A DNA stretch of 64,000 nt from Chryseobacterium sp. JV274 (GCF_903969135.1 NZ_LR824569.1:620001-684000), one strand, 5' to 3'; positions 52,063-62,484 are shown, numbered from the stretch's first letter. Notes: generated from the sequence alone by a model not told the origin. A program made the numbers and translations.

Positions 52063-52881
52063 TTAATTAGGGGTTTCTTTTGAAACAGTACCCACAGATA
52101 CTTTTTCCTGAATTTTAATAAAATTTGGATCCATGATAGCCATGCGTTCTGCAAGGGCTTTATAAGTCGGGAACTTTAGAATAGAAGCTCTCCCAGACAT
52201 TTCTTTGTAAATCGTGAAAGATTTTCCGCCTGCTGTCTTTAATTGCTTTGTGGTCGTAATATACCTGCCGATTAGTTTGCTTTTGGCATCATAAATCTCA
52301 ATATCTATAGGTGTTTTATCCATAATTATATCCTGTGAGCCGAAACTTACAGGCAGATTAGTAAAATATCCCACCGGAACACCATTACTTAAGATCTCTC
52401 CCACTTTATTGACCTCAATATTCAGTTTATCTATTTTCTTTCTGATAGTGTAAGCATCTTTGGTCTTGCTGTCCAGCTTTCTTTTCGGAACATTTGAAAA
52501 GATATCATCCAGGTTTTTCACATTGATTCCTTTATTATCAATGATTTTAAGATCCTTAACCGAAGTAAAAACCGCTGACTTTTCTTCACCGGAGAACGCT
52601 GAAGGTGATGAATAATCAATTTCAATCGTTTTGTCCCTGTTATATACTCTATTGATACTGATATAGCTGTCGCGAACAGAATCAACGATACTTTTATCAA
52701 TGAATTTTATAGTATACATTGGGGTTTCCTTCAGATCCATAAACGTATATTCGCTGGATTTGTTAGACAGTTTCGCTACCGGAATACCATCCAGATTGAT
52801 AATTCCTCTTTTGGTTTTGATATTCTGAGCTTGAAGGAAAACACCCAGAACTGTAAAGAATATGATTATGCCTCTCTTCAT
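52063..52881 (-). CDS. Secreted protein of unknown function
   Basis: 272 residues with a signal peptide cut after FLQAQ (about residue 19). The mature protein is beta-rich with repeated lysine/aspartate turns (VAKLSNKSSEYTFMDLKETPMYTIKFIDKS, GYFTNLPVSFGSQDIIMDKTPIDIEIYDAKSKLIGRYITTTK). No catalytic motif or named domain is recognised. It is next to atpC on the same strand, but the terminator at 52909 separates them. The neighbour relation gives no clue. Confidence 0.7.
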   Translation of the reverse strand: MKRGIIIFFTVLGVFLQAQNIKTKRGIINLDGIPVAKLSNKSSEYTFMDLKETPMYTIKFIDKSIVDSVRDSYISINRVYNRDKTIEIDYSSPSAFSGEEKSAVFTSVKDLKIIDNKGINVKNLDDIFSNVPKRKLDSKTKDAYTIRKKIDKLNIEVNKVGEILSNGVPVGYFTNLPVSFGSQDIIMDKTPIDIEIYDAKSKLIGRYITTTKQLKTAGGKSFTIYKEMSGRASILKFPTYKALAERMAIMDPNFIKIQEKVSVGTVSKETPN

Positions 52882-52908
52882 ACAATCAAACTTTTACAAA
52901 TAAAAAAA

Positions 52909-52934
52909 GTGTAACACAAAGTTACACTTTCTTG
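52909..52934 (-). terminator. Terminator of atpDC operon
   Basis: The minus strand reads AAAGTGTAAC, TTTGT loop, GTTACACTTT, then T5. Ten perfect pairs. It lies between atpC (stop 52960) and the next gene's start at 52881. Confidence 0.9.
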
Positions 52935-52959
52935 AAAATATATTTAGCTTTTCATTTAA

Positions 52960-53241
52960 TTATTCACAAAGGATAATACCTTTATCATGATTAAATTCTA
53001 CAACACCGCTTTTGATAGCATAAGCAAAAACAGAGTCTTTTCCAGCTTCTTTGGTAAAGTTTTTAGCAAAAGCCTCATCAATAGAATTAGCAAAAAGCTT
53101 TACATTACCTCCGATCAAAGAAGAAACAATTCCCGCGTGGTTTTTCATGATGTGAAATTCACCATTTTTTCCAGGCAACAATACTGAGTCTACTTCTCCT
53201 TCAAAAACTACGTATTCTGGTGTTAAAATTTTTATATTCAT
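52960..53241 (-). CDS. atpC: ATP synthase F1 epsilon subunit, short form
   Basis: 93 residues, all within the N-terminal beta-sandwich of the epsilon subunit: IKILTPEYVVFEGEVDSVLLPGKNGEFHIMKNHAGIVSSLIGG. The C-terminal two-helix domain that many bacteria use to inhibit ATP hydrolysis is absent, as is usual in Bacteroidota and Chlorobi. It couples the gamma subunit to the c-ring. It follows atpD by 88 bp on the same strand; the remaining atp genes are not in this window, so the operon is split. Confidence 0.95.
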   Translation of the reverse strand: MNIKILTPEYVVFEGEVDSVLLPGKNGEFHIMKNHAGIVSSLIGGNVKLFANSIDEAFAKNFTKEAGKDSVFAYAIKSGVVEFNHDKGIILCE

Positions 53242-53329
53242 TTTAATTTAGATTTGAAGATTTCAGATTTCAGATTTCAGACAACCTTAAAGTCTCATGT
53301 CTGGTATCTTTTATCTTTATGTCTAATTA

Positions 53330-54889
<1,560 letters not shown>

Positions 54890-55028
54890 TGGTAAAAAAA
54901 AGATTTTTATCATGCTTTTGAGAATAGATTATTTTAGTATTATAACGATATAACAATGAATAGGTGCTGCAATAGTAAGGTTATAGGTATTACTCCATTG
55001 TTATATTGATACATTGGCACATTATTTC

Positions 55029-55036
55029 TATATTTG
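55029..55036 (+). promoter_or_regulatory. -7 element of ribF
   Basis: TATATTTG matches TAnnTTTG. An in-frame TTG at 55034 overlaps this element, so the start must lie further downstream; TTG at 55055 is chosen. An ATTG 20 bp upstream (55005-55008) may be the -33 box. Confidence 0.6.
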
Positions 55037-55054
55037 CAGTCAAATTTTTCCGTT

Positions 55055-55975
55055 TTGAAAGTTTTCAAGAATTTTACAGATTATTCCTCACAGAAGCCTT
55101 TAGCATTGTCTTTAGGAATGTTTGACGGGGTACATCTCGGGCACAAGAGTATTATTGATGAACTGACGAAAGTAGGTACAGAGAACAATCTGGAAACTGC
55201 TATCCTTACTTTCTGGCCGCATCCAAGGTTTGTTTTTAATCCTAATGAAGATTTAAAACTTCTGAATACCTTAGAAGAAAAGAAACAGCTGGTTGAGAAG
55301 TATGGTGTTGATAATCTGTTCCTGAAGGAGTTTGATGAAGAGTTCAGAAACTTAACCGGAGAAGAATTTGTACGTCAAATTTTAATTGATAAACTCAACG
55401 TTAAATACCTTATTATAGGATATGACCATTCTTTCGGAAAAAACAAGAGTGGAAATTTTGAACTTCTTCAAACATTATCCAAGGAGCTTGATTTTGATGT
55501 TGAACAAATGGAAGCAATCAATATTCACGAAAACAATATCAGTTCCACGAAAGTACGTAATGCCCTTTTAACAGGAAATATTAAGGAGGCCAACGAAATG
55601 CTGGGATACTCCTACTCTGTTTCAGGAACGGTAGTTCACGGGAAGAAAATCGGAAGAACAATTGGCTATCCAACGGCCAATATTGATACGGAATCAATTA
55701 AACTTTTACCTAAAAAAGGAGCTTATATTGTAGAAGTATTCATAAAAGGCAACCAATATAAAGGAATGCTGAGTGTGGGAACCAACCCTACGGTAAATGG
55801 AGAGAAATTAACTGTGGAAGTTTATATCCTTGATTTTGATGGAGATATCTATGATGAAGAAATTACGGTAAGTTTCAGAGATTTTCTTCATGATGAAATC
55901 AAATTTGAAGGTCTTGAAAAATTGATTGAAAGACTGGACGAAGATAAGAGGTTAACAGAGAAATTTGATTTTTAA
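55055..55975 (+). CDS. ribF: Bifunctional riboflavin kinase / FAD synthetase
   Basis: 306 residues from TTG 55055 (MKVFKNFTDYSSQKPLALSLGMFDGVHLGHKSI); the farther TTG at 55034 lies in the promoter. N-terminal FMN adenylyltransferase: GMFDGVHLGH with the HxGH motif, GYDHSFGKNKSG and ISSTKVRNAL. C-terminal riboflavin kinase: GRTIGYPTANID and NPTVNGEKLTVEVYILDFDGDIYDEE. It makes FMN from riboflavin and then FAD. Length is standard. It ends in a strong terminator and is probably a single-gene unit. Confidence 0.97.
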   Translation: MKVFKNFTDYSSQKPLALSLGMFDGVHLGHKSIIDELTKVGTENNLETAILTFWPHPRFVFNPNEDLKLLNTLEEKKQLVEKYGVDNLFLKEFDEEFRNLTGEEFVRQILIDKLNVKYLIIGYDHSFGKNKSGNFELLQTLSKELDFDVEQMEAINIHENNISSTKVRNALLTGNIKEANEMLGYSYSVSGTVVHGKKIGRTIGYPTANIDTESIKLLPKKGAYIVEVFIKGNQYKGMLSVGTNPTVNGEKLTVEVYILDFDGDIYDEEITVSFRDFLHDEIKFEGLEKLIERLDEDKRLTEKFDF

Positions 55976-55981
55976 GATATC

Positions 55982-56013
55982 AAAAAGGCTATTCAGTGAT
56001 GAATAGCCTTTTT
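55982..56013. terminator. Bidirectional terminator
   Basis: AAAAAGGCTATTC and GAATAGCCTTTTT are 13-bp perfect arms around AGTGAT. It separates convergent genes, ribF (plus) and the lipoprotein gene (minus). Confidence 0.93.
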
Positions 56014-56015
56014 AT

Positions 56016-56495
56016 TTATTTCAATATTTTTAAGTATATTTTCTGAGGTTCACTACTTAGTTTCACGTTAGGAAACTGTTTGTCATAATCAACAAAAATA
56101 TCCCCTTTTTCATCTGCTTTTCCGTTTCCGTCAGAATCCCAGCTTATTGTTACATAATATTTTGCCGGTCCTGCAGGTTTTGGATTGATTTTGCTTTCAG
56201 CATCTTTGGGTACTGGCAGGTCAATAGTGAACGGTACAGATTTCTGCTCATACTCTTTTTCTGTAATTAAAGTGGCAGGAGCATCTGCCAGTTTTTCATC
56301 CATTCCGTATAAGCTTACTTTAAGTTTTGGATTTTTAATCGTAAAATTCTCTGTTCCTGAAAATTCTATTTTAAGATTTTCTGAAGCTGAGACAGCAGAA
56401 GCCGGATTTTCAGCAGTGCTTTTCTTTACTGATTGGGTGCAGCTTGACAACATCAATGTACCTGCTGCTACGAATAATAAAAGGTGATTTCTCAT
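56016..56495 (-). CDS. Predicted lipoprotein, YbaY-like
   Basis: 159 residues with lipobox MLSSC ending at Cys19. After a Ser/Ala-rich linker (20-45), one beta-sandwich fills 45-155. VPFTIDLPVPKDAES and KYYVTISWDSDGNGKADEKGD resemble the YbaY/YscW lipoprotein domain, including its Asp-rich turn; the D-x-D-x-N-x-K-A-D run could bind calcium. Probable envelope lipoprotein; role unknown. It ends at a terminator shared with ribF. Confidence 0.72.
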   Translation of the reverse strand: MRNHLLLFVAAGTLMLSSCTQSVKKSTAENPASAVSASENLKIEFSGTENFTIKNPKLKVSLYGMDEKLADAPATLITEKEYEQKSVPFTIDLPVPKDAESKINPKPAGPAKYYVTISWDSDGNGKADEKGDIFVDYDKQFPNVKLSSEPQKIYLKILK

Positions 56496-56578
56496 TTGTT
56501 ATTTATTTTGTTAACATTAATCATGTATTTCACTGACCATATGTAACAAATTCCATACCTTAAATTATTTTTATTATT

Positions 56579-56932
56579 TTATAAAGAATTTACTGCATTC
56601 TGAGCCTTCTTTGTCAGGGATTTAAAAACCAAATCATAGGAATGGTCAATGAGTTTAAAGATCATATCTCTTTTCAAACCATCTGCTGTTACAGAATTCC
56701 AATGGGTTTTGTTCATATGATAAGCCCCTGTAATCTGAGGATACTGTTCACGAAGCTCTGCACTCCATTCAGGATCTGTTTTTACATTAATCGCTAAGGG
56801 TTGTCTTTCAAGCCCCATCAGTAAAAACATTTTGGTGTCTACTTTCAACACAAGAGTCTCGTTATCAAACGGAAAGCTTTCCGTAACTCCTTTTTTCGCA
56901 AGACAGTAATCTAAAATTTCGTTGGCATCCAT
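56579..56932 (-). CDS. MmcQ/YjbR family protein
   Basis: 117 residues, the usual length of the family. Family marks are EILDYCLAKKGVTESFPFDNETLVLKV, LMGLERQPLAINVKTDPEWSAELREQYP, and GAYHMNKTHWNSV with the C-terminal DHSYDLVFKSL. The fold is a double-wing or CyaY-like one; DNA binding is sometimes stated but the function is not established. It appears to be a single-gene unit. Confidence 0.93.
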   Translation of the reverse strand: MDANEILDYCLAKKGVTESFPFDNETLVLKVDTKMFLLMGLERQPLAINVKTDPEWSAELREQYPQITGAYHMNKTHWNSVTADGLKRDMIFKLIDHSYDLVFKSLTKKAQNAVNSL

Positions 56933-57050
56933 ATCAGAGATAAGTAATGAGTGATCAATAATTAGTAATGATTAAATGATATAATTCTTTAATCTTTAAT
57001 TCAAATTTAGTAAATTTAAGAAAGAAATAATCTCACAAATCACAATTATT

Positions 57051-57707
57051 ATGAAAGCTTTGGTAATAGGTGCTACAGGCGCCACGGGAAAAGATCTTGT
57101 CAATCAGCTATTGAATGACAAAGAGTTTGACGAAGTGGATATTTTTGTTAGAAAACCTGTTGATATTCAGGATGAAAAGCTTAAGGTTCATATTGTGAAT
57201 TTTGAAAAGCCTGAAGAATGGAAAGATATGGTGAATGGAGATGTGGCGTTTTCGTGCCTGGGAACTACTTTAAAAGATGCAGGAAGTAAAGAGGCTCAAA
57301 AGAAAGTAGATTTCGATTATCAGTATGAATTTGCAAAAGCTGCGAGAGAAAATAATGTGGAAGATTATATTCTGGTATCCGCTTATGGTGCCAATCCGCA
57401 GTCCAAAATTTTCTATTCTAAAATGAAAGGTGAGCTGGAAGAAGCCGTAAAGCTGCTGCATTTCAATAAGATCACTATTTTCAAACCGGGAATGCTTGAA
57501 CGAACAAATTCTGAGAGAACCGGAGAAGTTCTTGGCAGCCGGATTATAAAATTTGCCAATAAACTGGGGTTATTAGAAAGCCAGAAGCCACTCCCCACCA
57601 ATATTCTGGCAAAAGCAATGATAAAATCTTCAAAAATAAAAAGTAACGGATACTCCAGTATAAAACTTGGAAATATTTTCTGTTTTGCGGAAAAGACTAA
57701 TGAATAA
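57051..57707 (+). CDS. NAD(P)H-binding oxidoreductase-like protein
   Basis: 218 residues, one atypical short-chain dehydrogenase Rossmann fold: MKALVIGATGATGKDLVNQLL carries the GxTGxTG-type motif; FSCLGTTLKDAGSKEAQKKVDFDY and ILVSAYGANPQSKIFYSKMKGELEEAV (Tyr-x3-Lys present as YSKMK) follow. It resembles the HTATIP2 / NAD(P)H-binding epimerase-like group. Soluble; substrate unknown. It is convergent with the VOC gene, and the 130-bp gap holds a heptamer repeat. Confidence 0.87.
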   Translation: MKALVIGATGATGKDLVNQLLNDKEFDEVDIFVRKPVDIQDEKLKVHIVNFEKPEEWKDMVNGDVAFSCLGTTLKDAGSKEAQKKVDFDYQYEFAKAARENNVEDYILVSAYGANPQSKIFYSKMKGELEEAVKLLHFNKITIFKPGMLERTNSERTGEVLGSRIIKFANKLGLLESQKPLPTNILAKAMIKSSKIKSNGYSSIKLGNIFCFAEKTNE

Positions 57708-57783
57708 AAGATTAGAGGTACTGGCTTCGGGATAATGCGGTTTGGCTTTGTTATTAATTTCCCTAAAACCTAAGCCCTACCCC

Positions 57784-57832
57784 CTATTACCTATTACCTA
57801 TTACCTATTACCTATTACCTATTACCTATTAC
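57784..57832. repeat. Heptanucleotide tandem repeat (CTATTAC, 7 copies)
   Basis: Seven perfect copies of CTATTAC run from 57784 to 57832, preceded by CCTAAGCCCTACCC. The array ends four bases before the VOC gene's stop codon. Such short arrays are prone to copy-number change. Confidence 0.95.
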
Positions 57833-57836
57833 AAAA

Positions 57837-58352
57837 TTACTTTGTGGTTTTACTTCCCATTTTTTGCCCCAGCTTTTCATATTCAATATCATTAGGTTCC
57901 CAAAGTTCTATTTTGTTGCCTTCTATATCCATAATATGGACAAATTTCCCATATTCATAAATCTCCATTTTATCAACAATGGTTACATTTTCTTTTTTAA
58001 GCTGCTCGATCAGTTTTTCAAGATTTTCTACCCGATAATTGATCATGAAATCTTTCTCAGAAGGCTGAAAATATTTTGTTTTTTCACTGAAAGGACTCCA
58101 TTGGCTAAATCCTTTTTTAGATTGATCTGCTCCCTGATACCACTCGAATACAGCTCCGTATTCATTGGTCACAAGTCCCAGATGGCTTTCATACCATTCT
58201 CTCATCTTTTTAGGATCTTTACATTTAAAAAAGATTCCGCCGATACCGGTTACTCTTTTTGTTTCATCAGATTTATTTTCTGTAACGGCTTTAAAAGCAA
58301 ATCCTGACATAAAAGCTGCCAGAATAGAAAGGGTAAAAATTATTTTCTTCAT
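57837..58352 (-). CDS. VOC family (glyoxalase-fold) protein, secreted
   Basis: 171 residues with a signal peptide ending near FAFKA (about residue 22). The mature part holds one paired betaalphabetabetabeta unit: GIGGIFFKCKDPKKMREWYESHLGL at ~37-61 and VENLEKLIEQLKKENVTIVDKME, FVHIMDIEGNKIELWEP at the end. Metal-binding residues at the usual VOC positions are partly visible (Glu near the C-terminus). Export is unusual for the family, but the N-terminus is clearly hydrophobic. Substrate unknown; dioxygenase or glyoxalase-like activity cannot be claimed. Confidence 0.82.
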   Translation of the reverse strand: MKKIIFTLSILAAFMSGFAFKAVTENKSDETKRVTGIGGIFFKCKDPKKMREWYESHLGLVTNEYGAVFEWYQGADQSKKGFSQWSPFSEKTKYFQPSEKDFMINYRVENLEKLIEQLKKENVTIVDKMEIYEYGKFVHIMDIEGNKIELWEPNDIEYEKLGQKMGSKTTK

Positions 58353-58383
58353 AAGAAATCATTGATGGTTATAAAAATAAAAA

Positions 58384-58405
58384 AAGTGGATGTAAACACC
58401 CACTT
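58384..58405 (-). terminator. Terminator of glutathione peroxidase gene
   Basis: The minus strand reads AAGTGGGTG, TTTA, CATCCACTT with one G-T pair, then T5. It lies 22 bp after the stop codon at 58428 and separates it from the VOC gene. Confidence 0.85.
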
Positions 58406-58427
58406 GTAAAAATATACTTTTTTCTCT

Positions 58428-59003
58428 TTATTTCAGATACTTTGTAATCGCCTCATCAGTAGGCTTTGTAGTACTTACAAAAGAATCAATCAATTTTCCG
58501 TTTTCATCAACCAGGAATTTGGTAAAGTTCCAAAGAATGGTTGTATTTTTTACTCCGTTTAATTCCTGTTCTGTTAAATACTTGAAGATCGGGGCGGTAT
58601 CATCTCCTTTTACGGAGACTTTAGCTGCCAAAGGGAATGTCACTCCGTAATTTTTCTGACAGAAAGCGCCAATTTCGGTATTGGTTCCAGGTTCCTGTCC
58701 GCCAAAATTATTGGCAGGGAATCCTACTACAACCAGCTTATCTTTATATTCCTCATATACTTTCTCAAGATCAGCATACTGAGGAGTAAATCCACATTCT
58801 GAAGCGGTATTGACAATCAGGATTTTCTTTCCTTTGAAATCTGCAAAATTGATTTCTTTCCCGTCAAGACTTTCTACTTTGAAGTCATATATTGTTTTTC
58901 CCATAAGTTCAGTGGTTTTGGCTTTAGAAATTTCACTTTTTTGATTGGTGCAGCTTTGCAGGAATGCTATACAAGAAAGCAGCAGTAAAAAAATATTTTT
59001 CAT
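58428..59003 (-). CDS. Glutathione peroxidase-family lipoprotein
   Basis: 191 residues. The lipobox is LQSC (Cys18), so the enzyme is exported and lipid-anchored. The peroxidase core has catalytic C70 in NTASECGFTPQY, Q103 in FGGQEPG and W158-N-F in the WNF motif, the classic triad with Cys in place of selenocysteine. C115 (IGAFCQKNYG) is the likely resolving cysteine, so thioredoxin-like reductants rather than glutathione are expected. It reduces hydroperoxides in the envelope. It is 35 bp downstream of the LolA-like gene and may be cotranscribed. Confidence 0.93.
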   Translation of the reverse strand: MKNIFLLLLSCIAFLQSCTNQKSEISKAKTTELMGKTIYDFKVESLDGKEINFADFKGKKILIVNTASECGFTPQYADLEKVYEEYKDKLVVVGFPANNFGGQEPGTNTEIGAFCQKNYGVTFPLAAKVSVKGDDTAPIFKYLTEQELNGVKNTTILWNFTKFLVDENGKLIDSFVSTTKPTDEAITKYLK

Positions 59004-59038
59004 TTTTTATCATTTTATGCAGCCGGGCTGCAGTTGAA

Positions 59039-59701
59039 TTAAAACTTAAAAATGTTAGCCGGAAAAACTTTGTTGATTTCTACTTTGTTCAGTAACATCA
59101 CATAATCTCCGTCTTTTTTGGTACTGGAAGATTCAATTCTGAAAGGCATAATAATATTTCCTACTTTTTTATAGTCAGAATATATCAGCGTTTCATCTTT
59201 TTTCACTTCTTTTAAAAGCATATAAGTCTTTGTATCAAAATAATACATATTCTTATTCACATTTTTGGTAAGTTCTACTTTATGACAGTAGATGTCTCCT
59301 ACTTTTTCTTTTCCAAGATATTTGGCATCAAAACCTTTGTTTTCCCAATCAATGAAGTCATTATCAAAACTTTCCGGTACATATTCAGGGTATTCCTGAA
59401 GTTTATTGGCGGCATAATTCATTGCATATCCTTTGGTACCGTCAAAACCTTCAATTGCAGTTTCTTTTCCGCCGGTAGTAATTAATGTTTTAGTAAGATT
59501 TGGACGCTGCTGATAAATTTTTATCGGATATTCATCTTTGATTCCCAATACTACTTTTCCCTGAAGCAATACTGAATTCAAAAGTTTCCAATTGGTTAAC
59601 CCTCCGGATAATTCAATGTTTTTGTCTATAATTTCCTTTGCAGTCTGCGCAAATGTTAAATACGAAAATATCAGTCCAAATACTAATAGTAACTTCTTCA
59701 T
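59039..59701 (-). CDS. LolA-like outer-membrane lipoprotein-sorting protein
   Basis: 220 residues with a signal peptide cut after LTFAQ (about residue 19). The mature protein opens with AKEIIDKNIELSGGLTNWKLLNSVLLQGKVV, then long paired strands (YPIKIYQQRPNLTKTLITTGGKETAIEGFDGTKGYAMNYAANKL; KYLGKEKVGDIYCHKVELTKNVNKNMYYFDTKTYMLLKEV). This matches the outer-membrane lipoprotein-sorting / LolA-like beta-barrel group of Bacteroidota. It may carry lipids or lipoproteins through the periplasm. Its promoter (59720-59751) is a near-ideal one. Confidence 0.78.
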   Translation of the reverse strand: MKKLLLVFGLIFSYLTFAQTAKEIIDKNIELSGGLTNWKLLNSVLLQGKVVLGIKDEYPIKIYQQRPNLTKTLITTGGKETAIEGFDGTKGYAMNYAANKLQEYPEYVPESFDNDFIDWENKGFDAKYLGKEKVGDIYCHKVELTKNVNKNMYYFDTKTYMLLKEVKKDETLIYSDYKKVGNIIMPFRIESSSTKKDGDYVMLLNKVEINKVFPANIFKF

Positions 59702-59719
59702 TAATTTTATTTATAAATT

Positions 59720-59751
59720 CAAATATAGGGGGATTTATGTACAATTGCAAA
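59720..59751 (-). promoter_or_regulatory. Promoter of LolA-like gene
   Basis: The minus strand reads TTTG, 20 bp, TATATTTG: both boxes of the Bacteroidota consensus are exact. It lies 18 bp before the ATG at 59701. Confidence 0.75.
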
Positions 59752-59800
59752 AAAAGGCGAAAGAGCGAATCTGTGAATCTGCTTTTTGCCTCTACATTAT

Positions 59801-60523
59801 TTAAATCAGCTTTCTGGCTTTTTCAAGATCTTCCGGTGTATCAATACCCACTCCTACGAAATTGGTTTCTATCATTTTGATCTTCATTCCGTATTCAAGA
59901 TAGCGGATGCATTCGATTTTTTCAGATATTTCCAATGGTTTCATTTCCAGTTTTGAAAACTGCAATAGCGCTTCCTTCCTGAAAGCATATACCCCAATAT
60001 GTTTAAAATAGCTTATACCATAGGAAACTTCCCTATGAAAAGGGATTACAGAACGGCTGAAATACAAAGCAAAACCATTGTTATCTGTAATAACTTTTAC
60101 ATTATTAGGATTTTCAACTTCCTCTTTCTCATGCAGCTGTATTTTTAAAGAAGCTAAAGAAATTTCCTGCTGATCATCATGTTTAAAGACTTCAATCAGC
60201 TGATGTAAAGGTTCCAGTTTAAGGAAAGGCTCATCACCCTGAACATTGATCACGATATCGCAGTCTATATTCTGTACAGCTTCTGCAATACGGTCGCTTC
60301 CAGTCTCGTGCTGTCCTGTCATAACAGCTTTTCCACCGTTTTTTTCGATTTCATCAAAAATAATTTCAGAGTCTGTTGCCACAAAAACTTCGTCAAATAG
60401 CCCGGTTTCCACTACGTTCTGATAAGTGGTAGTGATAACGGTTTTTTCTCCTAAAATCTGCATTAGTTTCCCTGGAAAACGGCTCGCTTCGTAACGTGCA
60501 GGGATGACAGCTATTATTTTCAT
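59801..60523 (-). CDS. kdsB: CMP-KDO synthetase (3-deoxy-manno-octulosonate cytidylyltransferase)
   Basis: 240 residues, standard length. [19 protein letters not shown] is the nucleotide-binding start, followed by [38 protein letters not shown] and [10 protein letters not shown] (conserved Asp for Mg), then [19 protein letters not shown]. It activates KDO with CTP to CMP-KDO for lipid A core assembly. Together with kdsA at 12751 it supplies KDO; the intervening KdsC and KdsD genes are not in the window. Confidence 0.97.
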   Translation of the reverse strand: MKIIAVIPARYEASRFPGKLMQILGEKTVITTTYQNVVETGLFDEVFVATDSEIIFDEIEKNGGKAVMTGQHETGSDRIAEAVQNIDCDIVINVQGDEPFLKLEPLHQLIEVFKHDDQQEISLASLKIQLHEKEEVENPNNVKVITDNNGFALYFSRSVIPFHREVSYGISYFKHIGVYAFRKEALLQFSKLEMKPLEISEKIECIRYLEYGMKIKMIETNFVGVGIDTPEDLEKARKLI

Positions 60524-60664
60524 TCAATAAAAATATTAAGTAAATCTCTTTAATTCAACAGGTTTCATTGCAATATTTGTAAAAGCTGCAATAATCCTTT
60601 TATCTTGAGATCAAATGTAGTGAAAAGTATCTTATTTACTCTACAAAACAGAGTTTTTGGCAGC

Positions 60665-61651
60665 TTAAAAAGAGAGTTTTACACCTACCATATTATATTC
60701 CCATTGGCGGGATGCCGTAAAATTCAGATTATATTTTGTTTTTCCGATGGTGCCTTCTGATGAAGTATATCGGCTTTTTGATATTGTTTTTCCAATAAAA
60801 TATCCCATTAATAAAGCGAGCGGATAATCTGAAGCCCAGTGAACTTTACTTTGCATCATCTGAAAACATAAAGCTCCTGCTAAAGTGTACCCTATCGGTT
60901 TGATCCATACTGCATCCGGATAATTATCTGCAATCACTGTAATTCCAGCCATAAAGGTTGTTAAATGTCCTGACGGCATCGCATCATAGTTCGAGGTATT
61001 CCTGCCAAATTCTGAAAAGCTTGGAAAAGGATTCCAGGCACCTCCTTTATTTCCGTTGATCTCTGCAATAAAAGGGCTTTCTCTTCCGGTAATTCTTTTG
61101 ATAGTTTGGGTGAAAACTCCGGAAAGAATTAAACTTTCCATCAAACCACTGGCTGTAGCCTGTGCCCTGTAATCATTTTTAATCAAACCATACGTTCCAA
61201 AACCAATGCCCAGTAAGACCAGTGTGGAACCATTTCCTATCAGATATAAGGTAGATCCAATATCTTTAGGGATTTTAAAAACACCACCTATTTTGTTGTA
61301 GTTATTGTCTTTATCCATTCCCCATCTTTCTCCCAACTCTCTTGAATTGTCAATCAGTTTCTGATCAAATGGCAAGAGAATCAGAGTAGCAGCAACGGCA
61401 CCTCCAAGATAATAAGCATGATCTTTGGCAACGAAATCTTTATTTGTATTGATAAAGTTTCTGGGTAATTTCGTTACAAAGTCCAATAATTTGGGTTTTG
61501 GGTAAGTTCTGACAGAACCGTCTTTCAAGGTATAAGTCTGTACTTTTTGCAGCTCAGATTCCTTGGGCAATTCTTTTACTTTCAGTGTGTCAACTTCTTG
61601 TGAGCATACCAATATTGAAACTGGTAAGAGTAGAAATCTCAGTTTTTTCAT
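60665..61651 (-). CDS. PAP2 family phosphatase, exported
   Basis: 328 residues from ATG 61651 (MKKLRFLLLPVSILVCSQE, a signal peptide); the farther in-frame ATG at 61699 adds a non-signal stretch and is not favoured. The PAP2 domain has KRITGRESPF (motif 1), PSGHLTTFMAG (motif 2) and SKVHWASDYPLALLMG (motif 3), with about five membrane helices. Such enzymes remove phosphate from lipids such as undecaprenyl pyrophosphate or phosphatidic acid at the outer side of the membrane. The N-terminal ~90 residues before the first helix are family-variable. Confidence 0.9.
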   Translation of the reverse strand: MKKLRFLLLPVSILVCSQEVDTLKVKELPKESELQKVQTYTLKDGSVRTYPKPKLLDFVTKLPRNFINTNKDFVAKDHAYYLGGAVAATLILLPFDQKLIDNSRELGERWGMDKDNNYNKIGGVFKIPKDIGSTLYLIGNGSTLVLLGIGFGTYGLIKNDYRAQATASGLMESLILSGVFTQTIKRITGRESPFIAEINGNKGGAWNPFPSFSEFGRNTSNYDAMPSGHLTTFMAGITVIADNYPDAVWIKPIGYTLAGALCFQMMQSKVHWASDYPLALLMGYFIGKTISKSRYTSSEGTIGKTKYNLNFTASRQWEYNMVGVKLSF

Positions 61652-61780
61652 CGTGTAATTTTCAACTTTATTATATTCAGGTGTGTGTAAAAGCCTCAAA
61701 GGTAATTCCTAGTTGAGCTTAGTACAAAGAAGTTGTTTAATTTTTAATATTTATTTAATCTTTTACGGATAAACGCACAT

Positions 61781-62371
61781 CTAATTCAAATATTTGATGA
61801 GAAAAATAACTCCGTACATCCAGGAAATGTACAGAAAAGAGTAAAAAAAACCGAATCCAATGCTTTTTAAGAAATCGCCTTTACATTTTCCTGAATTTTT
61901 AAAAACCAATCTGAGTGCCCTGAAAAACACCCAATACAAGCTGGCAGTCAATAATAATATAGCCGACCAAAAGAAAAGTCCCAAAAAATAAGAAAGAAAG
62001 ATCAACAAAATTGAAAATACAATCCACAAAAGAATGGAAATGATAATGCCTCCTATTCCATCGCCTACAGCTGGGGGATCAAATTCAAAACCATTAAGTT
62101 TTGGGGTTTTATCAGTATATCTTTGTATTCTTTCTTTGTTTAAAACATTCCCGACATTGTCTTTCAATTTCAAGCCATAATACAGTCCTGCACTGATAAA
62201 CAGAAAAAATGTTCCAGCCAAAAAAGAGGTTGATACAATAGAATTCTGAAATAGAGAGCGATGTGCTGCTTTTCCGGAAAGCCAAACGCTTAGAATTACT
62301 ACTGCAATAATCACCAGCGTTGAAAAAAACAGATATTTTGTTTCCAGAAAAGATTTCCGTGGAAGTTTCAT
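61781..62371 (-). CDS. Membrane protein of unknown function
   Basis: 196 residues with five predicted membrane helices (about 14-32, 42-62, 108-150 as two, and 172-192). The N-terminus is basic (MKLPRKSFLETK), giving N-in topology. The loop between helices two and three, GLKLKDNVGNVLNKERIQRYTDKTPKLNGFEFDPPAVGDGIGG, is conserved-looking but matches no family I know. It is followed upstream by the palindromic repeat at 62393. Confidence 0.7.
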   Translation of the reverse strand: MKLPRKSFLETKYLFFSTLVIIAVVILSVWLSGKAAHRSLFQNSIVSTSFLAGTFFLFISAGLYYGLKLKDNVGNVLNKERIQRYTDKTPKLNGFEFDPPAVGDGIGGIIISILLWIVFSILLIFLSYFLGLFFWSAILLLTASLYWVFFRALRLVFKNSGKCKGDFLKSIGFGFFYSFLYISWMYGVIFLIKYLN

Positions 62372-62392
62372 GGTTTATATTGTATTTGAAAC

Positions 62393-62467
62393 GCTTCGAC
62401 TCCGCTCAGCCTGACACTATTAATATAAATTTAATTTTAATGATGTCATGCCGGACAGAGTCGAAGC
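62393..62467. repeat. REP-like inverted repeat, GCTTCGACTC type
   Basis: The left arm at 62393-62416 begins GCTTCGACTCCGCTCAGC and ends CTGACA; the right arm at 62444-62467 is its imperfect reverse complement (19 of 24 bases). This sequence is a common dispersed intergenic element in Bacteroidota. It lies between two same-strand genes, just upstream of the one at 62371. Confidence 0.8.
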
Positions 62468-62484
62468 ATATTTTTATGTAAAGC

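Noticed and set aside
55034..55054. TTG start of ribF at 55034
   Set aside because: It overlaps the -7 element TATATTTG; the TTG at 55055 gives the family's usual N-terminus.
57784..57832. CTATTAC array as a CRISPR
   Set aside because: The units are seven bases long and have no spacers; it is a simple tandem repeat.
57742..57960. Open frame across the CTATTAC array
   Set aside because: It encodes only a repeated PITYYLL from the heptamer and overlaps the VOC gene on the other strand.
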